Assembly (NCBI GenBank): GCA_902765035.1
Contig: CACWYF010000043.1
Location: 1 to 8,470, forward strand
Reading direction: 5' to 3'
Source of the DNA: an uncultured Eubacteriales bacterium
Lineage (GTDB): Bacteria; Bacillota; Clostridia; Peptostreptococcales; Anaerovoracaceae
DNA: 8,470 nucleotides
The notes under the pieces were generated by a model. The model saw only the letters and a program-made list of their open reading frames with translations. It made no database searches and was not told where the DNA came from. The position numbers and the translations under genes are program-made. Of the stretch, positions 1 to 5,747 are shown one piece after another. Every line of letters begins with the position of its first letter. Position 1 is the stretch's first letter.

Positions 1-97
1 CCACAGCGCCCGCGCAGATGACTGCAAGAAGAGTACGTATAAGAATGGTAGGCAGAGAAGGCTCTGCAAGCCATGGAATCAAATCTATAATCATCAT
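1..97 (-). CDS. Partial membrane protein, possibly MgtC/SapB family (N-terminus only)
   Basis: Reading the minus strand from the ATG at 97-95 gives 32 open codons that run off the left edge. The start is well supported: AAGGAG (minus strand, 111-106) lies 8 nt upstream, and a promoter is present further upstream. The visible protein begins MMIIDLIPWL, followed by a hydrophobic stretch with an LIRTLLAVICAGAV core. A short amphipathic start followed by a first helix of the form L-I-R-x-L-L-A-x-x-x-x-G is typical of MgtC/SapB-type inner-membrane proteins, whose next segment normally carries a G-x-E-R-E motif. That segment lies outside the window, so the family call is an inference from about 30 residues. 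It is transcribed divergently from the NSS transporter gene. Any other small multi-helix membrane protein remains possible. Confidence 0.6.
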   Translation of the reverse strand, partial: MMIIDLIPWLAEPSLPTILIRTLLAVICAGAV

Positions 98-130
98 ATC
101 GGCCACTCCTTAGCATGTAACTATATAAGT

Positions 131-159
131 ATTGTATATTCAGAACAGATTGTTTGCAA
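131..159 (-). promoter_or_regulatory. SigA-type promoter for the minus-strand membrane protein gene
   Basis: On the minus strand, TTGCAA (159-154) and TACAAT (136-131) are separated by exactly 17 bp. Transcription would start near 124 and leave a leader of about 27 nt that includes the AAGGAG ribosome binding site at 111-106. Each hexamer is close to the housekeeping consensus. The assignment is from pattern only. Confidence 0.55.
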
Positions 160-242
160 TATTGTGTGAACTGATACAACGGCAGAGAGTGATGCGCTTT
201 TATTTTGTTATTATACACAAAATACTTTTTGTCTGCTGAAAT

Positions 243-257
243 CCTTGAAATTCAAGG
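243..257. promoter_or_regulatory. Palindrome overlapping the -35, candidate operator
   Basis: CCTTGAA (243-249), one central A, and TTCAAGG (251-257) form a perfect 7-bp inverted repeat. It covers the whole -35 hexamer TTGAAA of the NSS promoter. A dimeric repressor bound here would block RNA polymerase. I do not recognise the site as that of a named regulator. Confidence 0.35.
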
Positions 258-273
258 CTTACAAGTCTATAAT
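245..273 (+). promoter_or_regulatory. SigA-type promoter for the NSS transporter gene
   Basis: TTGAAA (245-250) and a perfect TATAAT (268-273) are separated by 17 bp, a near-consensus housekeeping promoter. The start of transcription would be near 280. That leaves a GTG at 285 with no room for a ribosome binding site and supports translation starting at 414, after a leader of about 134 nt. The -35 lies inside a palindrome at 243-257. Confidence 0.75.
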
Positions 274-279
274 TTCAAA

Positions 280-413
280 TTGCTGTGCTTGGGCATCTGA
301 ATACTGGTCAATTTTTTGTATATCTGAACAATGTGACGGTCGGATCAGCTATAAACTTATGCTTAAGGTCAGCAGAAGCACAGCTCAGACTAACTGAAGG
401 GGTACAAATCAAA
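280..413 (+). promoter_or_regulatory. Long structured 5' leader of the NSS gene, class unknown
   Basis: From the predicted transcription start near 280 to the ATG at 414 there are about 134 untranslated bases. GCTGTGCTT (282-290) and AAGCACAGC (376-384) are perfect 9-base complements that would close a domain of about 100 nt. A small inner hairpin, CTTA (356-359) with TAAG (364-367), sits near the 3' side. The closing stem ends 11 nt before the GAAGGGG ribosome binding site (396-402), a spacing at which leader folding could affect translation. I checked by eye for glycine, T-box, lysine, purine, SAM and PreQ1 signatures and saw none. A 12-codon ORF (359-397) and a start-stop ATGTGA (331-336) also occur in it without ribosome binding sites. 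Confidence 0.35.
396..402 (+). promoter_or_regulatory. Ribosome binding site fixing the NSS start
   Basis: GAAGGGG lies 11 nt before the ATG at 414. It decides in favour of the 459-residue product over the 502-residue reading from GTG 285, which has no ribosome binding site and almost no upstream transcript. Confidence 0.6.
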
Positions 414-1793
414 ATGAAAGAAAACCGCAACTCATTTTCCAATCAGGTCGGATTCGTTCTTGCAGCTGCAGGAAGTGCAGTAGGCCTCGGAAACATCTGG
501 AGATTCCCGTATCTTGCAGCCAAGGACGGAGGAGGAGTATTCCTCTTTATATATCTGATCCTGGCACTTACATTCGGATTCACTCTTCTCATTTCCGAGA
601 TATCCATCGGAAGAAAGACAAAGCAGAGCACACTTACCGCATACGGAGCTCTGCACAAAAAATCCGGATGGATCGGCGTAGTGGCCAGCATTGTTCCGTT
701 CATTATTCTTCCGTACTATTGCCTGATCGGAGGATGGGTACTCAAATACTTCACAGCATTCATTTCCGGCGGCGGAGTGGCTGCTGCTGAGGACGGATAT
801 TTTACCGGATTCATAACAGCCCAGACTGCACCTATAGTTTTCTTCTTCGTATTCATGACAGCAACTGCAGCTGTCGTATACCTCGGAGTTGAAAAGGGAA
901 TTGAGCGTCTTTCAAGGATACTCATGCCGGTGCTGATCGTTCTCGTACTCGGTATCTCGATCTTCTCACTCACTATCGACGGAGAAGGCGGACGCACAGG
1001 ACTTGAAGGTTTTGCCGTATATGTGATCCCGGATTTCACAGGACTGTCGGCCAAGGATATTTTCTACGTCATAGTCGATGCTATGGGCCAGCTGTTCTAC
1101 AGTATCAGCGTCGCGATGGGAATCATGGTAACTTACGGATCATATCTCAAGGATGACAGCAATCTCGTAAAGTCGGTCAACCACATCGAGATCTTCGATA
1201 CTATGGTCGCATTCCTTGCAGGTGTAATGATCATTCCTGCAGTATATGCATTCATGGGAATGGAAGGTATGCAGAGCTCCGGCCCGGGACTCATGTTCAT
1301 AGCTCTTCCTAAGGTATTTGCTCAGATGGGTGCTGCAGGCACCATAATCGGCGCAGTATTCTTCATCATGGTCCTGCTCGCAGCACTGACAAGCTCGATG
1401 TCCGTAATGGAGGCTGTTGTTTCTGGACTAATCGACAGATTCAAGTGGAGCAGACACAAGGCTGTTATCATTGAGTATGTAATATCCATGATCCTCGGAA
1501 TCATCGTATGCCTCGGCTACAATGTATTCTACTTCGAGGCAGCTCTGCCTAACGGAACAGTCGGACAGATACTCGACATCTTCGACTACATCAGCAACTA
1601 CGTACTCATGCCTGTCGTAGCTATCGGCACATGCATACTCGTCGGCTGGATACTCGGACCTAAGGTCATCATCGATGAAGCGACCAAGAACGGTGAGCAT
1701 TTTGCAAGAAAGGGAATGTATGCAGTCGTAGTAAAGTACGTTGCACCGGTACTCCTCACAATACTGCTTCTCGGAGCATTCGGAGTATTTTAG
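414..1793 (+). CDS. Sodium-dependent transporter, NSS (SNF/LeuT) family
   Basis: This 459-residue membrane protein should import a small substrate, most likely an amino acid, together with Na+. The TM1 signature G-N-I-W-R-F-P is at 26-32 and is preceded by the A-A-A-G-S-A-V-G-L stretch. A broken TM6 (about 215-240, with LFYSISVAMG) and T-S-S at 326-328 in TM8 match the Na2-site region of LeuT. I count 11 hydrophobic segments (about 11-30, 42-60, 87-110, 140-158, 168-186, 215-240, 258-280, 307-330, 350-368, 390-412, 437-458). That fits the 11-helix bacterial subtype such as MhsT and Tyt1, which lacks TM12. The frame is open upstream to a GTG at 285, but that codon lies about 5 nt from the predicted transcription start. 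ATG 414 has GAAGGGG 11 nt upstream, and the family homology begins there. The gene appears monocistronic. Substrate identity cannot be read from the sequence. Confidence 0.93.
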   Translation: MKENRNSFSNQVGFVLAAAGSAVGLGNIWRFPYLAAKDGGGVFLFIYLILALTFGFTLLISEISIGRKTKQSTLTAYGALHKKSGWIGVVASIVPFIILPYYCLIGGWVLKYFTAFISGGGVAAAEDGYFTGFITAQTAPIVFFFVFMTATAAVVYLGVEKGIERLSRILMPVLIVLVLGISIFSLTIDGEGGRTGLEGFAVYVIPDFTGLSAKDIFYVIVDAMGQLFYSISVAMGIMVTYGSYLKDDSNLVKSVNHIEIFDTMVAFLAGVMIIPAVYAFMGMEGMQSSGPGLMFIALPKVFAQMGAAGTIIGAVFFIMVLLAALTSSMSVMEAVVSGLIDRFKWSRHKAVIIEYVISMILGIIVCLGYNVFYFEAALPNGTVGQILDIFDYISNYVLMPVVAIGTCILVGWILGPKVIIDEATKNGEHFARKGMYAVVVKYVAPVLLTILLLGAFGVF

Positions 1794-1861
1794 AAAAATA
1801 TGCTGAAAAGCGCTGTTCCCGTGATTACAAGGGAATGGTGCATATCAGACTTTCAAAAATT

Positions 1862-1899
1862 ATTAGCACTCTCGCGAAGAGAGTGCTAATTTTCTATTT
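1862..1899 (+). terminator. Probable intrinsic terminator of the NSS gene, built from the CIRCE
   Basis: ATTAGCACTCTC (1862-1873) and GAGAGTGCTAAT (1879-1890) pair perfectly over 12 bp around a GCGAA loop. A T-rich run, TTTTCTATTT (1890-1899), follows. It lies about 70 nt after the NSS stop and is the only terminator-like hairpin before clpB. Its 3' half is shared with the HrcA operator. Confidence 0.5.
1863..1889. promoter_or_regulatory. CIRCE element, HrcA repressor operator
   Basis: TTAGCACTC (1863-1871), a 9-bp spacer, and GAGTGCTAA (1881-1889) match the CIRCE consensus TTAGCACTC-N9-GAGTGCTAA at every position. HrcA binds CIRCE and represses heat-shock genes, classically groESL and dnaK, until heat or unfolded proteins inactivate it. 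Here the downstream gene is clpB. The site lies 7 bp upstream of the best -35 rather than between promoter and gene. I saw no CtsR heptad repeat (GGTCAAA type) in the gap, so HrcA rather than CtsR is the likely controller. Confidence 0.93.
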
Positions 1900-1925
1900 A
1901 CAAATGTATTTCTTTATATTAATAT
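1897..1925 (+). promoter_or_regulatory. SigA-type promoter for clpB
   Basis: TTTACA (1897-1902) and TAATAT (1920-1925) are separated by 17 bp in an AT-rich stretch. Transcription would start near 1932 and give a leader of about 87 nt. I found no better promoter upstream of the CIRCE. Confidence 0.6.
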
Positions 1926-2018
1926 ATATGCGGAAACAGAAAAGCCGCGGTACGCGTTATCCGGCATCCGCGCATGAAAGAGTTAAGAAAGATCTTTAAA
2001 TGAAAAGGAGGGACTCGA

Positions 2019-4628
2019 ATGAATATAGAGAAATACACACAGAATGCACAGCAGGTAGTCCTTGACTGCCAGAACATCGCTACTTCGATGGGGCACCAGA
2101 TGGTGGACGGAGAGCATGTTCATCTTGCACTGCTGCAGCAGAAGGACGGACTGATCCCGAAGCTTCTTAAGAATATGGGCGTCAATGTCGATGCTCTCAC
2201 TAAGGAAGTCCAGGCTGAAGTCGACAAGATCCCTAAGGTCACAGGCAGTGCAGATTCCATGTACGGCACCAGAAGATTCAACAACATCTTCGTCAATGCC
2301 GAGAAGATAGCTGAACAGTTCACGGACGAGTATGTCAGCGTTGAGCACATCTATCTGTCACTTATCGCTGAATCGGGAACGCCGAGCGCAAGGCTCCTGA
2401 CAAAATACGGCATCACAAGAGAAAAGTTCCTCGAGGCTCTGTCAAGTGTCAGAGGCAACCAGAGAGTCACGAGCCAGAACCCTGAAGAGAACTACGAAGC
2501 TCTTGCCAAGTACGGAAGAGATCTCGTTGACATGGCACGTGAAGGAAAGCTCGACCCTGTCATCGGAAGAGATTCCGAGATAAGGCATGCGATCCAGATC
2601 CTGTCGAGAAGGACCAAGAACAACCCGGTCCTCATCGGCGAGCCGGGTGTTGGTAAGACAGCCGTTGTCGAAGGCCTTGCACAGAGGATCCTGAACGGAG
2701 ACGTACCTGAAGGACTCAAGGACAAGACCATCTACTCACTCGACCTGGGCTCGCTTATAGCGGGCGCAAAATTCAGGGGTGAATTTGAGGAGAGACTCAA
2801 GGCCGTCCTCAACGAGATAGAGAAGTCCGATGGCAAGATCATCCTCTTCATCGACGAGATCCACAACATCGTCGGGGCAGGAAGGACTGAAGGCTCGATG
2901 GATGCGGGCAACCTTCTCAAGCCAAAGCTGGCAAGAGGTGAACTCCACTGCATCGGAGCCACAACACTCGACGAGTACAGAAAGTACATCGAGAAGGACG
3001 CTGCTCTTGAAAGAAGATTCCAGAAGGTCATGATCGATCAGCCGAGTGTAGAGGATACCGTATCGATCCTCAGAGGGCTCAAGGAGAAGTTCGAGATACA
3101 TCACGGCGTCAGGATCACGGACAGCGCTCTGATCGCATGCGCTACTCTTTCGGACAGATACATCACTGACAGGTTCCTGCCTGACAAGGCTATCGACCTG
3201 ATGGATGAGGCTGCGGCAAGGATCAGGACGGAGATCGACAGCATGCCGTCAGAGCTTGATGAGATCTCCCGTAAGATCATGCAGCTCGAGATCGAGAAGC
3301 AGGCTCTCATGAAGGAAGACGACAAGGGTTCGAAGGCAAGGCTGGAGGCTCTTGAGAAGGAACTTGCCGAGCTGAAGGACAGAAGCGCTGCCATGAATGC
3401 GCAGTGGGAGAATGAGAAAAAGGACATCCTCGAGGTCAAGAACGTCAAGGCTCAGATCGAGAACATCAAGCTCGAGATCGAGGATGCCGAGAGACAGTAC
3501 GACCTTGAGAAACTGGCCAAGCTGAAGTACGGCACTTTGCCTGAACTCGAGAAGAAACTCGAGGACCTCAAGGCTGCAGGTGCTGAGACCGAAGAGGACA
3601 GGCTGCTTTCAGAAGAGGTAACAGAGAACGAGATCGCTGAGGTCATCTCCGCATGGACAGGCATCCCTGTAAGCAAGCTGGTCGAGACGGAAAGAGACAA
3701 GCTGCTGAGGCTGCCGGACATCCTCCACGAGAGAGTCATCGGGCAGGACGAAGCTGTAACAGCCGTTTCCGAAGCGATCCTGAGGTCCAGGGCGGGACTT
3801 GCCAACTACAACAGGCCTATAGGCTCGTTCATTTTCCTCGGACCTACCGGTGTAGGTAAGACTGAACTGGGCAAGGCGCTGTCAGAGGCGCTTTTCGATA
3901 CCGAGAAGAACATCATCAGGATAGACATGTCCGAGTACATGGAGAAGCACTCCGTATCAAGACTGGTAGGAGCGCCTCCGGGGTACGTAGGATATGATGA
4001 AGGCGGTCAGCTCACTGAGGCAGTTCGCCGCAAGCCTTACAGCGTAATACTCTTCGATGAGATCGAGAAGGCTCATCCGGATGTATTCAACATCCTGCTG
4101 CAGCTGCTTGATGACGGCAGACTGACTGACAACCAGGGCAGGACCGTAGACTTTACCAATACGATCTGCATCATGACATCGAACATCGGAAGTGCCGAGC
4201 TCCTCGACAACATGAAAGAAGACGGCACTATCGATCAGAAGGTGGAAGAGGACGTGCTCGATCAGCTGAGATCCTACTTCAAGCCTGAGTTCCTGAACAG
4301 GATCGACGATATCATCCTGTTCAGCCCGCTCACCAAGGATCAGATCAAGGGCATCATCGGACTGACAGCCAATGAGCTGCGCAAGAGACTTGCTGAGAGA
4401 GATATCACTCTCGAACTGACAGATGCAGCTCTCGACTTCATAGCTGACGAGGCGTACGATCCTCACTACGGAGCAAGGCCGATCAAGCGTTACATGACCA
4501 AGCATGTGGAGACTGCGATCGCCGGCGACATCATCAGAGGCAACATCGTGGACGGACAGAAGGTCATCTGCGATGCAGAGGATGGAAAGCTCGTGTTCAG
4601 GACTGCAGAGGCAGAAGCAGAGGCGTAA
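2019..4628 (+). CDS. clpB: ATP-dependent protein disaggregase ClpB (Hsp100)
   Basis: ClpB is a cytosolic hexameric AAA+ machine that pulls polypeptides out of aggregates, working with DnaK/DnaJ/GrpE. At 869 residues it is normal length and complete. The Clp N-domain spans about 1-145. The first ATPase domain has Walker A GEPGVGKT (207-214), Walker B with IDE (278-280) and an Arg pair at 332-333. The coiled-coil middle domain, about 405-525, marks ClpB rather than ClpC or ClpA. The second ATPase domain has Walker A GPTGVGKT (608-615), Walker B FDE (679-681), pore loop GYVGYDEGG (655-663), Arg761, and sensor-2 GAR (818-820). The first pore loop reads KFRGEFEER, with Phe252 where E. coli ClpB has Tyr. 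There is no ClpP-binding IGF/L loop, as expected for ClpB. AAGGAGG (2005-2011) lies 7 nt before the ATG. The C-terminus ends in a short Ala-Glu repeat. CIRCE upstream indicates HrcA heat-shock control. Confidence 0.98.
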   Translation: MNIEKYTQNAQQVVLDCQNIATSMGHQMVDGEHVHLALLQQKDGLIPKLLKNMGVNVDALTKEVQAEVDKIPKVTGSADSMYGTRRFNNIFVNAEKIAEQFTDEYVSVEHIYLSLIAESGTPSARLLTKYGITREKFLEALSSVRGNQRVTSQNPEENYEALAKYGRDLVDMAREGKLDPVIGRDSEIRHAIQILSRRTKNNPVLIGEPGVGKTAVVEGLAQRILNGDVPEGLKDKTIYSLDLGSLIAGAKFRGEFEERLKAVLNEIEKSDGKIILFIDEIHNIVGAGRTEGSMDAGNLLKPKLARGELHCIGATTLDEYRKYIEKDAALERRFQKVMIDQPSVEDTVSILRGLKEKFEIHHGVRITDSALIACATLSDRYITDRFLPDKAIDLMDEAAARIRTEIDSMPSELDEISRKIMQLEIEKQALMKEDDKGSKARLEALEKELAELKDRSAAMNAQWENEKKDILEVKNVKAQIENIKLEIEDAERQYDLEKLAKLKYGTLPELEKKLEDLKAAGAETEEDRLLSEEVTENEIAEVISAWTGIPVSKLVETERDKLLRLPDILHERVIGQDEAVTAVSEAILRSRAGLANYNRPIGSFIFLGPTGVGKTELGKALSEALFDTEKNIIRIDMSEYMEKHSVSRLVGAPPGYVGYDEGGQLTEAVRRKPYSVILFDEIEKAHPDVFNILLQLLDDGRLTDNQGRTVDFTNTICIMTSNIGSAELLDNMKEDGTIDQKVEEDVLDQLRSYFKPEFLNRIDDIILFSPLTKDQIKGIIGLTANELRKRLAERDITLELTDAALDFIADEAYDPHYGARPIKRYMTKHVETAIAGDIIRGNIVDGQKVICDAEDGKLVFRTAEAEAEA
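4605..4625 (+). repeat. Short tandem hexamer repeat at the clpB 3' end
   Basis: GCAGAG, GCAGAA, GCAGAG and a final GCG follow each other directly before the TAA. They encode the Ala-Glu tail of ClpB. It is a small slippage-type repeat after the conserved C-terminal domain, so length change here should be tolerated. Confidence 0.5.
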
Positions 4629-4691
4629 CAGCTCGGGCCATACGGCGCAGGACAACATTACCGTAATTCCGGATAAATTCCGCGGAATAAC

Positions 4692-4740
4692 AGGACCGCA
4701 GACAGGAAAAGACCAATATTCCCGTCTGCGGTCTTTTGCT
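4692..4740 (+). terminator. Rho-independent terminator after clpB
   Basis: GACCGCAGAC (4694-4703) and GTCTGCGGTC (4724-4733) form a perfect 10-bp GC-rich stem. After one A/C mismatch it continues inward as GGAA (4705-4708) with TTCC (4719-4722). TTTTGCTTTATT follows the stem. This is a textbook intrinsic terminator 64 nt after the clpB stop and separates clpB from the downstream operon. Confidence 0.92.
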
Positions 4741-4761
4741 TTATTGGGGGCCCCGGTCACG

Positions 4762-4790
4762 TTGAAGAAGGGCGCCTGATATGTTAAAAT
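4762..4790 (+). promoter_or_regulatory. Extended -10 promoter of the hydrolase-Mur ligase-ddl operon
   Basis: TTGAAG (4762-4767) and TAAAAT (4785-4790) are separated by 17 bp. TG at 4782-4783, one base before the -10, makes it an extended -10. It sits just after the clpB terminator. Transcription would start near 4797, giving a leader of about 110 nt. Confidence 0.7.
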
Positions 4791-4806
4791 CAATAGGATA
4801 TTTTTA

Positions 4807-4911
4807 ATGGGGAACTGTGGTCTTCAGACGATTTGCTTTCACGAAGCATGTATATCCGGGATACCCGGTTATCAGTGGAAACTGCGACGAGTGGACTGCA
4901 TGGATGAATGA
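4807..4911 (+). other. Possible 34-codon leader ORF overlapping the hydrolase start
   Basis: An ATG at 4807, about 10 nt after the predicted transcription start, opens a 34-codon frame. It ends with TGA at 4909-4911, overlapping the hydrolase ATG (4908-4910) in an ATGA arrangement. The predicted peptide begins MGNCGLQTIC and contains four Cys. An in-frame ATG at 4900, with GAGTGG (4889-4894) 5 nt upstream, would give only a three-codon frame. The hydrolase has no clear ribosome binding site of its own, so translational coupling is conceivable. No homology is recognised and the frame may be chance. Confidence 0.22.
4852..4872 (+). other. Small hairpin in the hydrolase leader
   Basis: CCGGG (4856-4860), an ATA loop, and CCCGG (4864-4868) form a 5-bp GC stem. 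After a T/T mismatch it is extended by ATA (4852-4854) pairing with TAT (4870-4872). A second weak stem, TGCTT with AAGCA, lies about 15 nt upstream. The role is unknown; it lies inside the leader between promoter and start codon. Confidence 0.35.
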
Positions 4912-5747
4912 TGAACATAACAATTAACGGTTTAAATATAAATTATAAGATAACCGGGCCTGAGGACGCTGAGAAGACGGCTGTCATCCTACAGGGATGG
5001 GGCACGGGCATGGACCTCTACGATTTTGCAGCGGGCTGCATCAATGACGGATACAGGGTCGTTCAGTTTGACTTCCCGGGATTCGGCGAAAGCGATGAGC
5101 CGCGTGAGCCGTGGAGACCTGCTGACTATGCAGACTTCTTCTGCTCTTTCATGGAGGCTCTTGACATACACGAGGCTGTGCTGATCGGTCATTCATACGG
5201 CAGCAGAGTCATCATCAAGCTCGCGGGCCGCAGCGATCTGCCTTTTGACATCAGCAAACTGGTCATCATCGACGGAGCAGGCATCATGCCTGAGCGCTCA
5301 GCTGCTCAGAAGAGAAAGGTAAAGCGCTATAAGATCATGCGCAGCTTCCTCACGAGCATGCCTGTGCACGCAATGTTCCCTGAAGTGATCGACTACTGGA
5401 TGAGCCAGCAGGGTTCGGATGACTACAGGAACTCGAGCCCGATGATGAAAAAGTGCCTTGTAATGGCGGTCAACGAGGATCAGAAGGAAGAGCTTCCACT
5501 GATAAAGCAGGACACTCTTCTCATCTGGGGAGACCTCGACGATGCGACACCGATAGGTGATGCGAAGATAATGGAGGAGAAGATCCCTGAGGCGGCTCTG
5601 GTCGTGCTCGAGGGAACGGGCCACTATTCATTCCTCGAAAAGCCGCAGCAGTTCAGAGGCGTTATAAGATCATACCTCGGCGCTGATGCAGAGGCTGAAA
5701 AGACGGCCATGGCATCAGAAGAAGCAGGAAACGGAGGTGAGCTGTAA
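4908..5747 (+). CDS. Alpha/beta-fold hydrolase
   Basis: This 279-residue cytosolic protein has the alpha/beta hydrolase layout. The oxyanion-hole strand is VILQGWGTG (26-34), followed by DFPGFGESD (55-63). The nucleophile elbow is G-H-S-Y-G (94-98) with Ser96. The acid is probably Asp211 or Asp212 in WGDLDDATP, and the catalytic His is His239 in GTGHYSFLEKP. All triad positions are present, so it should be active; the ester, amide or other substrate cannot be inferred. There is no signal peptide. A TGA at 4905-4907 directly upstream fixes the start at 4908, or at the adjacent ATG 4911. No good ribosome binding site precedes either. The last 20 residues are an Ala/Glu-rich tail beyond the fold. 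The stop overlaps the Mur ligase start by one base (TAATG), so the two are co-translated. Placement with Mur ligase and ddl suggests a cell-envelope role, which is inference. Confidence 0.9.
   Translation: MMNITINGLNINYKITGPEDAEKTAVILQGWGTGMDLYDFAAGCINDGYRVVQFDFPGFGESDEPREPWRPADYADFFCSFMEALDIHEAVLIGHSYGSRVIIKLAGRSDLPFDISKLVIIDGAGIMPERSAAQKRKVKRYKIMRSFLTSMPVHAMFPEVIDYWMSQQGSDDYRNSSPMMKKCLVMAVNEDQKEELPLIKQDTLLIWGDLDDATPIGDAKIMEEKIPEAALVVLEGTGHYSFLEKPQQFRGVIRSYLGADAEAEKTAMASEEAGNGGEL

Noticed and set aside
396..410. Glycine-riboswitch-like string (CTGAAGGGG followed by A-rich bases) near the NSS start
   Set aside because: It is the ribosome binding site. The other glycine aptamer elements, such as the GGAGAG arm and the paired CTCTC arm, are missing.
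285..413. 43-residue N-terminal extension of the NSS transporter from GTG 285
   Set aside because: The GTG is about 5 nt from the predicted transcription start and has no ribosome binding site, while family homology begins at Met 414.
1816..1835. TTCCC/GGGAA inverted repeat after the NSS gene as a terminator
   Set aside because: It has only 5 bp with a 10-nt loop and no T-run. The CIRCE hairpin is the better candidate.
4666..4688. ATTCCG/CGGAAT inverted repeat after clpB
   Set aside because: It is a 6-bp stem with an 11-nt loop and no T-run, just before a much stronger terminator. It is probably incidental.
4504..4779. 91-codon plus-strand frame overlapping the clpB end
   Set aside because: It overlaps clpB in another frame and crosses the strong terminator at 4692-4740.
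3957..4793. 278-codon minus-strand open frame over the clpB 3' end
   Set aside because: It is antisense to conserved ClpB ATPase motifs, runs through the clpB terminator, and has no recognisable domain.
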